Of a DNA stretch of 64,000 bases, positions 9,800 through 20,816 are shown piece by piece. Source of the stretch: Ischnura elegans. Its lineage: Eukaryota > Arthropoda > Insecta > Odonata > Coenagrionidae. The notes under the pieces are model-generated. The model made no database searches. It had not been told where the DNA came from and worked only from the letters and a program-made list of their open reading frames with translations. Location of the stretch: NCBI RefSeq assembly GCF_921293095.1, contig NC_060247.1, forward strand, positions 114,533,111 to 114,597,110. Reading direction: 5' to 3'. The number at the start of each line of letters is the position of its first letter. Position 1 is the stretch's first letter. Both the position numbers and the translations under genes were made by a program.

Positions 9800-11740
9800 A
9801 TGATTTAAAAACACTACTGCCATAGATCGCATCGGCTTATGCTGAAAAGAAAAATCAGGGTATGAGATACGGGGAAAATGGACAATCAACGTTATAAATT
9901 CACATCATTTCCAGCACTGTCAGCCGATCATTTCATCGATTATAACTAAATCGACGTATTTCAACTTGAATTACAGCGCCGATATGATCATAACTACAAA
10001 GTAAGTCATTTTCCTCATTGGTGACTTGCCAACGATTCATTTTTATAATGTTAGTTTCGAAACGATAATTTTTTTATCATTAAATTACCGTAATTACTTT
10101 TACATTGTAGGCAGCATCTATTTTTTTCTTCAACAAGGGATTCTGTGCATATTCGAGAACTCGTAAACGTTCCTTTCTAAAATGCAACAAATACATTCCA
10201 ATATTTTTGGACATCAGCTGCACAATTACTTTGAGAGAGGTACAGTTTAATGATTTAAGTTTTAAATATACCCCTTCTTCGGTAGGGTGGGCGCGAAGTT
10301 ACCATTATTTTGCGATTGGGGATGATGCAGTGAGACTAGATTAATCACATGGTTTTAAGACGTTCACTTTCCCATCGGTGGATGCGCTTTAAGATTTTCT
10401 TTCGTCGATATTTCTTACAATTGAGAGAACTCGAAATTCCAAGCCGAGAGACATCAATACTAATGGGACTCGATTCAAAAATCGAATGAACGGGCACTTA
10501 AAAAAAAGACTGCAGAGAGTTGGTATTCCTTGCAGTGGGTTTCTTTCGACACACACCTGAAGAATAAAGGAAGGGTTGGTCATTAGTGGATCAGCTCTAG
10601 ATTAAACGTTGACCAAAGCTGCTTTCACGAAGCATGCTTTGCCGCATGCACGCCAATAGAATGCCAAATTAATGGCGGGCCTTGAAACGTGAGGGCTTTG
10701 AACACGTGCCGCCACCGCCGCCGAGTCACGGCAAGCCAGCGAGGCCGTCTACACGCACGCCCGTACGCAAGGCAACAGTCTTCAATGCATTTATGCGATC
10801 TTGTGCGTAAACAGATATGCCCATAATAAACTTCACCATCGATGCAATTGATCCAAATATCAACTGGGACCTGTGACGTCACGCTGTTTACATTAGCAAC
10901 TGAGGACTTCATTCATGAGATGCTTTCACACAGTTCCTTCGATTCGCGCATGCGCAACAACGTTGGTACCATTAGTTGGCCCTAGCAACGTATCGACTGA
11001 TTCTACGATACATTTGCCAAAGCAAAAGGTTCCATTCAGAAATGGTTAAATATTAAGTTAATTAAGCAACGCAAATAATAAATATTTGGATTGTAGCGCT
11101 ACATTGTTGTTGGGTTTAATATTTTAGAACAGGTAACATGCTGGTATGTAAACAGATATTTTATACTTCAACCCTCCCTAATAATCTTGTATTCTTCTCC
11201 GATATCACCGATAACAACTTTTAATTGGTCCCATCATTTCGGGGTTTAAGCGATTATTATCATTTTAGGACGACAGATACACATTAAGCGTAAGGGAGGT
11301 GAAAAACCCACCCACGCGGGATTCGAAAATAAGTTTACAATTGGAAAGGAATTTATTTATATTTGTGTTTGACTGATATTTTGAGACCTTTTACACGAAA
11401 ATTTGGTTCCACGTTGAAAATTTTCCCTAAGGACATGTAGGCTTCGAAATTTAACTAGTTATATATTAGGCATTATTAACCACAGATTCTTTGTCAAATT
11501 TAACAAAGGGAAAAAGTTTAAGCTTATGCCTAACTAACTCCCCTTCAGAATCCAATGAAAGCTTTTATCTACATATTGATTTAGATTGATTTTCCTTTGA
11601 CCTTTCCAGACGACGTACTCGGAGCACTTTTTCCGAGCGACAAGTGATTTGGTTCAGTGGTTGTACTAGAATTGGTAATGGCACAAACTCATATGCTTAC
11701 AAGTAATGATACGTAGCACATTTCCACGTACATCTTTCGA
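9800..11740. other. No gene recognised
   Basis: Mostly AT-rich. A CpG-richer patch at 10620-10980 contains TGACGTCA near 10876 and GCGCATGCGC-like sequence near 10947, which could be regulatory. No coding frame with family resemblance was seen. Confidence 0.4.
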
Positions 11741-11754
11741 TTTGATACGACATG

Positions 11755-11835
11755 ATATAGTCCTGATGATACTTCAGTGCAGTGAAACATGTTGACTTCT
11801 TTGAAATAAAGATTTATGTAAAAAAGCGCAAAGCA
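11755..11835 (+). other. Hammerhead-core-like / retroelement-tail-like motif
   Basis: CTGATGA (11763-11769) is followed, after a short ACT...AGT stem, by GAAAC (11784-11788). An AATAAAG and A-rich tail follow at 11807-11825. CUGANGA plus GAAA is the conserved core of hammerhead ribozymes, which Penelope-like elements can carry. Here one extra base lies before the stem and the other stems are not evident, so activity is doubtful. Confidence 0.3.
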
Positions 11836-13074
11836 TCGTTAATTTTTATCTTACAATGGAAGTCATAGCTTACCATTTGAAGTTTTTATCATGACTACAA
11901 TGGATATCAACAATTTATCAGTCTCCACCATTCATTTCATCAAATTCATATACTGTTGAGAGCGGTTCGGTTGACGTTTTTGCAAAAGAATCAATTTCTC
12001 AAATCTCATAACTCGACCCCGGCATTTGAAATAGTTCATACATCATCCAATGGGGCTTCATCTCACTCTAAGGTGAATCGTACAAATTAAGTCATCATCT
12101 GCTGCCTGCGAATGGACGTCAACGTAAGTGCTAAATAGCAAAAGGACCATAAGGAGTGCGTAATGAAATGCAGTATATGGCTGGCTATTAAATAAATATC
12201 TCATATAAAATCAGGAGCTTATGATTTCTACCACAAGGGTGAATTTGTTACGCATGACAACCACCTCTTTTCATCACTAAAAAGAAATAAATTCACTGGG
12301 AAAACATACACGTGCAAGTAAGGAGACAACTATTTGACAATTCCATTCGGGAAAGCAACAACATGCGTCCTATTATGAATTCCAAAAGGTAATTCAAAAC
12401 GCGAACTTTCACGTCAGAAAATGATTGGTAAGACGTCACCCAGGTACTTTCCAAAATCAAAACAACGTTTCCACGTCGATGACATACACAAAAGATTAGG
12501 ATTAGATAAAAGGATTAAGCACACGTAATAACATTGACAGAAGTTGATAACGTTACGCTGGCGAACATATTTTTCTGTTTTAAAGGAAAACGATGCATAC
12601 GACGGATTTCCGGTGCTAGGTGGCTTCTCAAAATAAGTTTAAAGACGATACTCTGTTCGCCCTCGAGAACAAAATATTCCGAGAGAATATTATGCAAAAC
12701 TCGAATTTAAAAAACTCAAAATCACATAATATAAAAATAATTACACTAAGGTGTTTAAGCACAGCATATAAAAATATTTTGATAGTTGCTTTTGAACGTA
12801 GTTGGTTTTTTTTTATTTTACAGCAGGTAAGACGCTGTTATGTGAATAGTTATTTTTCATATTATTATTACATATTTTGTGTTTCTTTCACGATATCACC
12901 GAATACAGCTTCAATAAGGCCCTTAATTGCGGGTTGCAAACAATTTTCATTAAGGGACGACAAATATATCATGAAAATAGATTATAATTACTTTACTTTT
13001 TAAAGACATGAGGACATTGAAAACCTGGATATATGCTTCCTGAATGATTTCAATTATCGACGACATAATGGTGC
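11836..13074. other. No gene recognised
   Basis: AT-rich; the open frame at 12620-13003 is Ser/Phe/Tyr/Asn-rich and matches nothing known to me. Confidence 0.4.
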
Positions 13075-13362
13075 CACGACAGAATGATGAAGATCAAATG
13101 GATAGACCGCTTTAGTGATGTGGAAGTTCTGATGTAGCGATGAGAAGTGTTACAAAACCTTGGGGAGAAGACAGAACAATTTAATCAGCCACATCACGGG
13201 GCATCTCATGAATCTCGTTAACTATCATCTCACCAGAGAAAAATTACGTCGAAGGGCAGGTGTACGGGAAGATAGGCTGAGGAAGACCTTGGATGAGATG
13301 AATGGAGCAGGTAGTGAAGGATTTAAAAGAGAAGAATTATGTAGGAAAGTCTTTAAAGACTT
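13075..13362 (+). pseudogene. RTE-like LINE 3' fragment, left part (split by fold-back element)
   Basis: Frames give MMKIKWIDRFSDVEVL, then RRRAGVREDRLRKTLDEM, then GFKREELCRKVFKD, matching the late part of RTE-like ORF2. The sequence stops at the boundary of the 13363-14179 element and resumes after it. Confidence 0.65.
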
Positions 13363-14179
13363 CCCAGTCAACACAAAAATTATGGCCACAACGAGTGCTT
13401 TCCATTCATGCGACTCACGCGTCGACAAGTGTCGACTCACGGAAACTGTTTATAACTCTCCAATTCCTGCGCGTAATCGTTTGTTGACTTGCCGATACTT
13501 CCACAGGAAAAACGATCAACAATCGCCCACCGAATCAAATGGTGGCTACGAACAAATCCGCTCATCTAGTAGCCCAGCAATACGAATCTGCTCAGCTGGC
13601 AGTGCCCGGAGCATAAACGCTCATCTCCAAGCTTGGAGAATAGGAGATGAGCGTTTATGCTCCGGACACTGCCAGTTGAGCGGATTTGTTGATACACACG
13701 GAATGGAACACGAAAACCGCGACGCAAGTCGACTTGTGTCGACGTGCGTCGATGAATGGAAAGCACCCAATGTGGCCGAATTGTGGTTTACCTGTGGCAA
13801 CTATGGTCATGCCTAGCCACAGCTTGCCTTATTATGGCCCGACTGTGGGTGCCATCCGGCAAGCCGTAGTTTGGCTTGCCGAACACATGCACAACTTTGG
13901 CCACACATTGGATCGTCTCAGGAAGGCCACAGATTGGCAAACCAAACATTCGCAAACATAAGTATATTACGGTTGCTATTGATACAGGTTTGTTGATGCG
14001 TTATTAAAACGGAAGTTGGTTGATTCTATTGATATAAAGAAAGTTTACTCTCCATACTTAAGCCGTATTATGGCGGACCACACTTTGGTCACAATATGGC
14101 CGGGGGTCAAAACCATTATAAGGCCATAATGGCAACCCACTATGGCCACAGCGCGGCCACAATTGTTGTGTTGACTGGG
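13363..14179. mobile_element. 817-bp fold-back element inserted in a LINE
   Basis: Ends CCCAGTCAACACAA and TTGTGTTGACTGGG are exact 14-bp inverted repeats. Inside, 13380-13442 pairs with 13721-13783 (CGACAAGTGTCGAC, GAATGGAAAGCAC) and 13590-13627 pairs with 13643-13682 (GGAGCATAAACGCTCATCTC). The palindrome centre is near 13632. Right of the palindrome, TGGCCACA/TTGTGGCC-like units recur to 14160. Open frames in it are products of the palindrome. Confidence 0.75.
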
Positions 14180-14262
14180 TAGTTTATAAATAATTAAGCG
14201 GAGAGCAGCGTAAAACCAATCTACGGATTGCAGATTGATGGGGACGATGGCTACAGAATCAT
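14180..14262 (+). pseudogene. RTE-like LINE 3' fragment, right part
   Basis: After the fold-back element the plus strand resumes with RRAA, stop, NQSTDCRLM, the canonical EWRAASNQSTDCRLM end of this LINE type. This shows the element interrupted one LINE copy. Confidence 0.6.
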
Positions 14263-14472
14263 ATATTTGCCTTAATGAAATTATTAATAGCTTTAATTCA
14301 TGGTTATAGAATATCCAACTCAACGACGTCCAGTGACGCTGCCATGGGGAGGGAGGGAGCCTTTAAAATGAGCAAGGGGAGGACACCCAGACCCCCCTTT
14401 GCCCTGGGGTGTTTCCAATACACCCCGGAAGGGCCCCGAAATCTCAGGTAAACCCCCCCACTTTTCGAGTCG

Positions 14473-14891
14473 AGTCGAGTGGCTATGAAGGTGTGCGAAC
14501 TATGGTGACGCGCTTCTCTTCCATTATGAATGTGACTAACTGGATTTAGCGGTACCACAGGAAGTACTAAAACTTACGGAAAATCGTAATAGGCCAAAAG
14601 TGGGTTTTATTGAAGTATAAGACTCAAACAATTTTAAAGGAACATTTTAAATTATGCGATATTTTTGCGTGTAAGTGCATGGAGGAGCATAAGGTTCCCC
14701 CAATGAGAAGTATTTTGAGAGACAATCTGACGAAAAGAAAGATGATGGCTGCTGGATTGAACCCTAAAGAAACTCGACAACTGAGGGAAAAAGGGAATCA
14801 AAGGAGAGTGTCGGACAATACCGGAATAGAAATGCATAACCTAAGTTCCCAAACCTTCATAGCCACTCGAGAGGCGTCTTCAAGACCGTAG
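14473..14891 (+). mobile_element. Inverted-repeat-flanked segment with a 93-codon frame
   Basis: About 55-bp inverted arms (14473-14530 and 14815-14872; TCGAGTGGCTATGAAGGT) bracket a plus-strand frame at 14610-14891. The frame contains CDIFACKCMEEHKVP, then LTKRKMMAAGLNPKETRQL. The Cys-x-Cys followed by KVP and RKM spacing resembles, from memory, uncharacterised multicopy arthropod proteins, probably transposon-encoded. The arm encodes part of the C-terminus, so the structure may be an inverted duplication of one gene end. Confidence 0.4.
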
Positions 14892-16650
14892 TCTCCTTTC
14901 CTGCGTGCGCAGGTCTAAAATTATTTCATAACTTCTCTAAAAGTTGGTAACATCGATTTGTTTAACGCCGACGAGGCGCCAAATAAGGGACAAGTCGTCT
15001 CACTACGCATCGCTTTTTACCTTCTACCATCTTCTGATTTATATAATCAAAGATAAACGACCTCCTAGCAGCATGCGCGGGATGAATTTTGCTGTATTAG
15101 AGGCGTGGGAGGGGGAGAAGCGAGCGTGGAGGGGAAGGGATCGGCCTGCGGCACTGGTATCCGCGACGCTGCGTGGGCGTTGGAATATTTTCTTCGCGGA
15201 CGAGGACTCAAATTAGGCATTTTGTGGCTAAACGGTGGCATATACGTCAAAATGCACGAAATTTTTGCCCTATAAGGGCAGTAACTCGGCAAAATCTATA
15301 GGGAATGACCATAAAATATTGCATTTTTCGAATTTTGACCCTCCCCCCCTAAATTGCATTTGAGCGAGGGTCAGGGGTTCACGTACAGGTCTCAGATTTT
15401 TCAGGCCTTATTTTTGATCGGTCCCACAACTTTTTTTCATTGGGCCAGATGGATTTGGAAAAAATCGATTTTTGCGATCCACCCATTTCAAAATCCAAGC
15501 TACGCTACTGACGACGTCTTTTTCAAAATATACCCACAGAATTGATGCTGCACTAAGGGAAAACGAATATATTCTCTGCCGAGGAGAAAGCGACGGGAAG
15601 CAGAGGTAAGAAAGCAACATTTCAAACTGTGCACTTAAGGGACATTTGCACATTTTCGCAAGTTGGAAAATATCAAGCTACTTTGGGTATAGTAAAAAAA
15701 AACCAGACCTGCGCGAATAAATTCTAATAAGTACTTGAAGCGCAGACAAATTTCAATCGGAATGATATAAAATTACGCCATCCCGGTCCTTATGTTTACC
15801 ATTATTGGCAAAAAGTTATAAGAATAGTTCAGGCCTATACTTCAGTCCAAAGACACAAGAGCCATTCAAGATACAAACATGTGAATATACAGTTTCCATT
15901 TCGAATACAACGATTTCAAAATGCCGCGATACTTGCAATTGCTATACCTTTAGCGGAGAGATACTTCACAGGTAGCCAAGTAAAAATTCAAATTTAACTA
16001 AAAATTTCTATAAAAGCGTTAAGTACACAGATGAATTGTGCTTCGTTCCTCCCTATGACGCAAACCTGATAAATTGGAAAAATAACCTAAATTCTAAAGT
16101 TTAAAGTGCTCTCGACCCAATCGAGCAAATATAACAAGCAATCAAACTTTGGCTATTATCCGCATGCCTCCAAAATTTCAAGTATAACGCGCAAGACATC
16201 TAACTATTGAATTTCAAATTATCGGAACAATTGAAAAGTCGCAAGCGATATCATCATTTCATTGATTTGTCACATGAATGCTTTAATTCATTTTTATGAA
16301 GCATCTAACCATTAATTCTTATGTATCTAATAACTTTGAAATGTTGTATATAAAACATATTTGATGCGCCCGTTACCTTCGAATCCATCATCTCAATCAG
16401 TTTTTTTTTAATGATTAATCATTTGCAGCATGTACGTCCTTAGACGCTCGCTAGACACTCGGCGTCGACATAAGCCAACTCCGAATGAAAGGCACCAAGG
16501 GGACCACGGCTTTACATCCCTTACGACGGACGGTGTTCTGCATTAGAAGTGCCCTCCTCAAGGCTCTCAAGCAGGGATCGGGAATCCTCTGAAAAAAAAT
16601 CACTGTCATCCCATCCTCACGATCTTCCCATGAATTATTATTGAAACAGC
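14892..16650. other. No gene recognised
   Basis: CpG-richer patch at 15060-15200, otherwise AT-rich. The 15354-15545 and opposing frames show no family signal. Confidence 0.4.
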
Positions 16651-16651
16651 G

Positions 16652-17045
16652 CCATTCCTTCATGATAACCGTGTACAATATTTTCGCAATGGGAACCACC
16701 TTTCAACGAGGATGAAATGTCTTCGAAGTGCATTTCAAAGTTTGCCTAATGAGACATCTCAACAATCCAAAATTGAAACATCAGCATTCCTTTATGATAA
16801 CCCTGTACAATATTTTCGCAATGGGAACCATCTTTCAACGAGGAGAAATGTCTTCGAAGTGCACCTCAACGTTTGCCTAAAGAGAGATTTCAACAATCGA
16901 AATTGAAACAATTATCGACACATCATCATTCCTTTATGATAACCCTGTACAATATTTTCGCAATGGGAACCACCTTTAAACGAGGAGAAAATGTCTTCGA
17001 AGTGCATCTCAACGTTTGCCTAAAGAGATCTCAACTATCGCCGCT
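16652..17045 (+). repeat. Three-unit tandem repeat, unit about 118-143 bp
   Basis: Units start near 16652, 16785 and 16928. Each contains TGTACAATATTTTCGCAATG, GGGAACCACCTTTCAACGAG, GTCTTCGAAGTGCA and GTTTGCCTAA, with small indels. The last is truncated at the 3' end. Overlapping open frames are produced by the repeat itself. Confidence 0.85.
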
Positions 17046-17331
17046 TGACCGGTCCGAGCGGTTACCACGGAGATCAACGCTCTTCCATCGCGCGGCCAGA
17101 GGCCGAGAACATTACTTCCTTAAACGGCCAAGCGCACTTCATCCACCTTAAACATACCCCTCCCCCCCTCTCGTCTGAATCGCCATCCGCAGCCGCATGG
17201 AAGGGATGGTTGGTGTTAGGAAACCTCATCAACTGTGCGACCTGGAAGGGGTCCGTCTTCCCTGCAAATTGATTCCATACGATTCGATCGACATTTCTCG
17301 CTGCTCGGAGGAGTGCAGCAAGAGTTATGTA

Positions 17332-17556
17332 AAGGCCGTTTTACAGGGGGCACGTACTTGCACAATCTGACGCGTGTACGAAGGCGCAGTCATAATTGCG
17401 TCGTGTAAAGTGGTGAATTGCTAGAACACATGCGAGAATGCGTGGATGTGAGATGGCAAAATAGCCCCTGTTCTAATTCCAAGCTCGCATTCTCGCGATT
17501 TTAAAAATGTTTTTAGAGCTAACCTACGTAATGACTTGCTCCAAGTAAAGCGGCCT
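17332..17556. mobile_element. MITE copy 1 with GGCCGTTTTACA ends
   Basis: Starts AAGGCCGTTTTACAGGGGGC and ends with an inverted diverged copy (GAGCAAG complement through CGGCCTA). It shares about 130 bp of left body with copy 2 at 17594-17828 at high identity (CACGTACTTGCACAATCT, GTGGATGTGAGATGG). The right thirds differ. Superfamily unresolved. Confidence 0.65.
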
Positions 17557-17593
17557 AAACGATTTTTGTACTCCCGTAGCAGTTTTCATTATC

Positions 17594-17828
17594 AAGACCG
17601 TTTTACACGGGGCACGTACTTGCACAATCTAACGCGTGTACGAAGGCGCAGTCAAAATTGCGTCGTGTAAAGTGGTGAATTGCGAGAAACACGCGAGAAT
17701 GCGTGGATGTGAGATGGCAAAATAGCCCCTGTTCTAATTTCGTTCATGCATTCGCGCAATTCCACGCCATTTTAGAAATGAATGCAGTTCTAACCAGCGC
17801 AATTCCGTGCCCCGCGTAAAACAGCCTT
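17594..17828. mobile_element. MITE copy 2 with GACCGTTTTACACGG ends
   Basis: Left end AAGACCGTTTTACACGGGGC; right end is the complement of AAGGCTGTTTTACGCGGGGC. These are inverted repeats of about 24 bp with few mismatches. It lies 37 bp after copy 1 in the same orientation. No coding sequence. Confidence 0.7.
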
Positions 17829-18013
17829 AAGATTCAGCCACGTTATCGATGAGATTAAAATATTTTTGTCATTCAAACTGGTAGAATTGATCAGTGAGAT
17901 TCATGTCATTACATGAATTTGAGCTTTTTTTCTTTCTCCAAACCGCTATGGTTAATGTTCATTCTTGTGTCTTGCAGTATTGGTCTCGAAGCTTTAAATT
18001 GAAAAAAATACAT

Positions 18014-18480
18014 GTAATGTTGATTCAGTGTTTTGGAGCATAGATGTTAAAGAGTTTTAATTGCAAATTTTTGCCCACGTTTCGGTACTTATATTAATAC
18101 ACTTTGAAAAGGGCTATTAATGAATATGAATACATAATTTGGATGCATACAAGGCATAAAAAGTAAAAACAATGTTTTCAACTATAATAAAGGGAAAAAT
18201 ATTCTGTTGTAAATTAATTAAAAAGAATAGAGTTTTGACATAGTTTTTTAATGTCAAAATTCGAGTCTCTCCTTTTTAATTAATTTTCAACTGTCATTCT
18301 TTTTATTTTATTAAACTAAAAAATATAGGTATGAATTTTAATGCCTTTTGTGTATAAAAACTATGCATTCACATTCATTCATAGTCTTGTTTAAGGTGTA
18401 TCAATACACCGAAACAAGGTAAAAAATTTGCATTTAAAATTCTCCAATATCTACACTCCAAGACACTGAATCAACATTAC
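18014..18480. mobile_element. 467-bp full-length fold-back (near-palindromic) element
   Basis: GTAATGTTGATTCAGTGT at 18014 is inverted at 18463-18480, and similarity between arms continues almost to the centre near 18245 (TTTTGACAT and ATGTCAAAA). Arms have diverged by substitutions and small indels. No coding sequence or clear target duplication. Confidence 0.8.
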
Positions 18481-18689
18481 TGCTTTTTTCACGCTTGTTC
18501 TTGGAGAGTAGGTCAATATTATTGTATTAATCATGAAATACTAATGAGGCTAACATTTCGAAACTCTATTTTTCCATTTTTAAGGTTTACCTAAACAACT
18601 CACGGAAAGGAAGCGATGAAAATGGAAAAATCGAGTTGGGTAAGGTTAGAGATCGCCACGAACTAAGCGACAGACGTATAAATGGCAGG

Positions 18690-18832
18690 GTAAGGGAGCC
18701 GATTGGCTTCCCTCCGTCACCTCGCTCTTACAAGAATTTCATTGAGGGTGTACAAAGGCTTCACCTGGGAAGTGAACCCTGGACCTCTCAATCAGAGGCC
18801 TAACACTCAACCCACTAGGCTGCTTCGCGCCC
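18690..18832 (-). mobile_element. tRNA-derived SINE
   Basis: Minus strand reads GCAGCCTAGTGGGTTGAGTG (A-box-like), a CCTCTGATTGAGAGG anticodon-arm-like hairpin and a GGTTCACTTCCC B box (about 18770-18832), followed by unrelated body. The acceptor stem is not paired, so it is called a SINE and not a tRNA. Confidence 0.5.
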
Positions 18833-19699
18833 TACGCTCCAAGAATAAGTCTACAAACATAATGAGAGGTCAATAATAAAATTCATTTGATCAATATCAT
18901 TCATATGAGAAGGGTTTTAGATGGTACAGACCGTTAGTTTCAATAATAAAGTACACAATAGTTTGAAACGGTGGGCGTCGCTACAATATGAGGATAAGGC
19001 ACGACATATGACATTGATCTAATAATCAAGGATCTACTTAAATAAATGAACACAAATCATAGAAAGACGAAACTAATCCTTTTAAGTAATTGCCATTATT
19101 TCAACAATCTCGTCATCGTGTGTACTTATTTAACCCCAGCCTTCTTCGTCGCTAACTAAGCCCTCTTGGGCTTCAGGTCGGGCAAATTTTGCTCCAAAAC
19201 TTCGTCTTCGACATCTTTTACCCCTTCTACCGAAAACAAACAATATAAAACGCCCACGTAGAATCTTTAAGTAATACTCTGCGTGTTCAACTACTTCTTT
19301 TACCTTAATGGTGCGCCTCTGAAGTTTTTCCCTCACCAGATTCTCATTTCCCTGACTTCCACCCCCGATTTTTATTTCCCTGACCGGAATGAACCTTGTA
19401 AAAGGATAAATGGATAACAATCCCTGTCCCAGCAGTTACCATGGTGACCGGAGCCCTTTCTTTCTCGCGATCGCGACGGGTACACTTCCTTAAACAGGCA
19501 TTTTAGACTCCCATTTTCGGACTCCCTCCTCCACTCCTGTGGCACAGCAGAAATAATAGTGTTCCGTTACAAATCTTGTGTGGCGCAGAAATTCAACAGC
19601 ATCCGCGTAATGGCGCCAATGTTTATATGAAGCCGTACAATATTTTTAAAATGTCGATTATGATTAAGTGTATAATACTGAAGTAACCCTATTTTTTCT
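18833..19699. other. No gene recognised (ttv intron 1)
   Basis: The minus-strand frame at 19130-19420 is Lys/Arg/Glu-rich but has no exostosin or other family similarity that I can recognise. Confidence 0.4.
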
Positions 19700-19960
19700 T
19701 TTCTCGATCCATCGCCAACTTCTCGAGTTAATTGCGACGGCTGCTAGCAGATTAGTTGGTGACGTCACGAGCTCACTCCAATCGGGTCACAGCTTCTCCA
19801 TTGCTTCTCCGCCTAATGAATCTTCCTCGCGTGGTTCCTAAGTGCTTACACGCTTGCTAGTGATTCCTCCATTTCTCATTTAATGACGCCACCTTAACAT
19901 ATTATTTTAGCGTGATAAGAGATCCTTACGATAGGGTATAGAAGGTAGAGTGAATGTGGA
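19700..19960 (+). repeat. Dispersed repeat containing a CRE palindrome, partner of 4700-4920
   Basis: TGACGTCACGAGCTCACTCC at about 19760 and TTCTCCATTGCTTCTCCGCC follow the same order as in the 4.7-kb copy. Confidence 0.35.
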
Positions 19961-20810
19961 TATAGAGTGCAGATGCCTTTATGAAGAATAACACTCGGAT
20001 AGTATGTTTTATTATGCACAGGTAGGCGAGAGCTAACATTTAAAAATAGTGTTAAATGTATCGACTAATCTCTCTCACAATAGGCTATTATTTCAATGAA
20101 TGATTAGCAACACTTTAGTCTCGCAAATGTCTGGCAAATTTATTTATACGTTCCGAGGGCTGAGCAAATAATGAATTGATAGGTGGGGAATGGAAAATAT
20201 TTCAAATACAATTAAGATAGTAACCATTGCGATGAGATGGAGATGAAATTTTTTTATCATATGCATGCAAAGTTTTGACGAGAATAAATCATTTCTTGCT
20301 ACATATTAGTCAAATAATTACCCAAAGATCGGATGATTTATGTAATGCAACATTAAAAGACCTCAAATATTTGCTACCGGTTCGTTGCCCCAAGTAAGGA
20401 AAATACCGCGATTATGATTGCAGAGATGATCATGTGCAAAAATATACTTTTACCATTCAACAAATATTTTGTAAGCCAACCGGATTCAATGCTTCAGAGC
20501 AATTTTCAAGATGAGTCCTTACAACTATGATAAAATCCCTTTATGTATGATATGAACGCTTGGTACCTTGACAATGGTAGGTATTAAAGCCTTGAAATCT
20601 TATGGGTAGTAAAATCATTTTTTAATAATACGTCATTTTTTCCAAATACAATGGACTTCCACAAGGTAACGGCCAAAGTTTCCTGCATATTGGTAACGAC
20701 ATGCCCCAACCGAGGTATTATTATCATTATTCAAGAACATAAATAAGAATCTCCAAAAACAATTTCTAAGAGTTGAGAGAAGCATAAGAGCGAACTACAC
20801 ATAATTCATG

Positions 20811-20816
20811 ACTCAC
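20811..20816 (-). other. ttv: ttv exon 1 splice donor
   Basis: On the minus strand the exon ends CCG and is followed by GTGAGT, a near-perfect donor. The reading frame hits TGA immediately inside the intron, so splicing is required. Intron 1 would run towards position 1 and out of the window. Confidence 0.85.

Noticed and set aside
13160..13816. 218-codon plus frame.
   Set aside because: Read-through of a LINE remnant into a palindromic element; the combined protein is an artefact.
16652..17830. A CRISPR-like array was considered for the repeated units.
   Set aside because: Units are over 110 bp, contiguous, without regular spacers, and the genome is eukaryotic.
18760..18832. Possible tRNA on the minus strand.
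   Set aside because: Boxes are present but the acceptor stem is not; flanking body sequence indicates a SINE.
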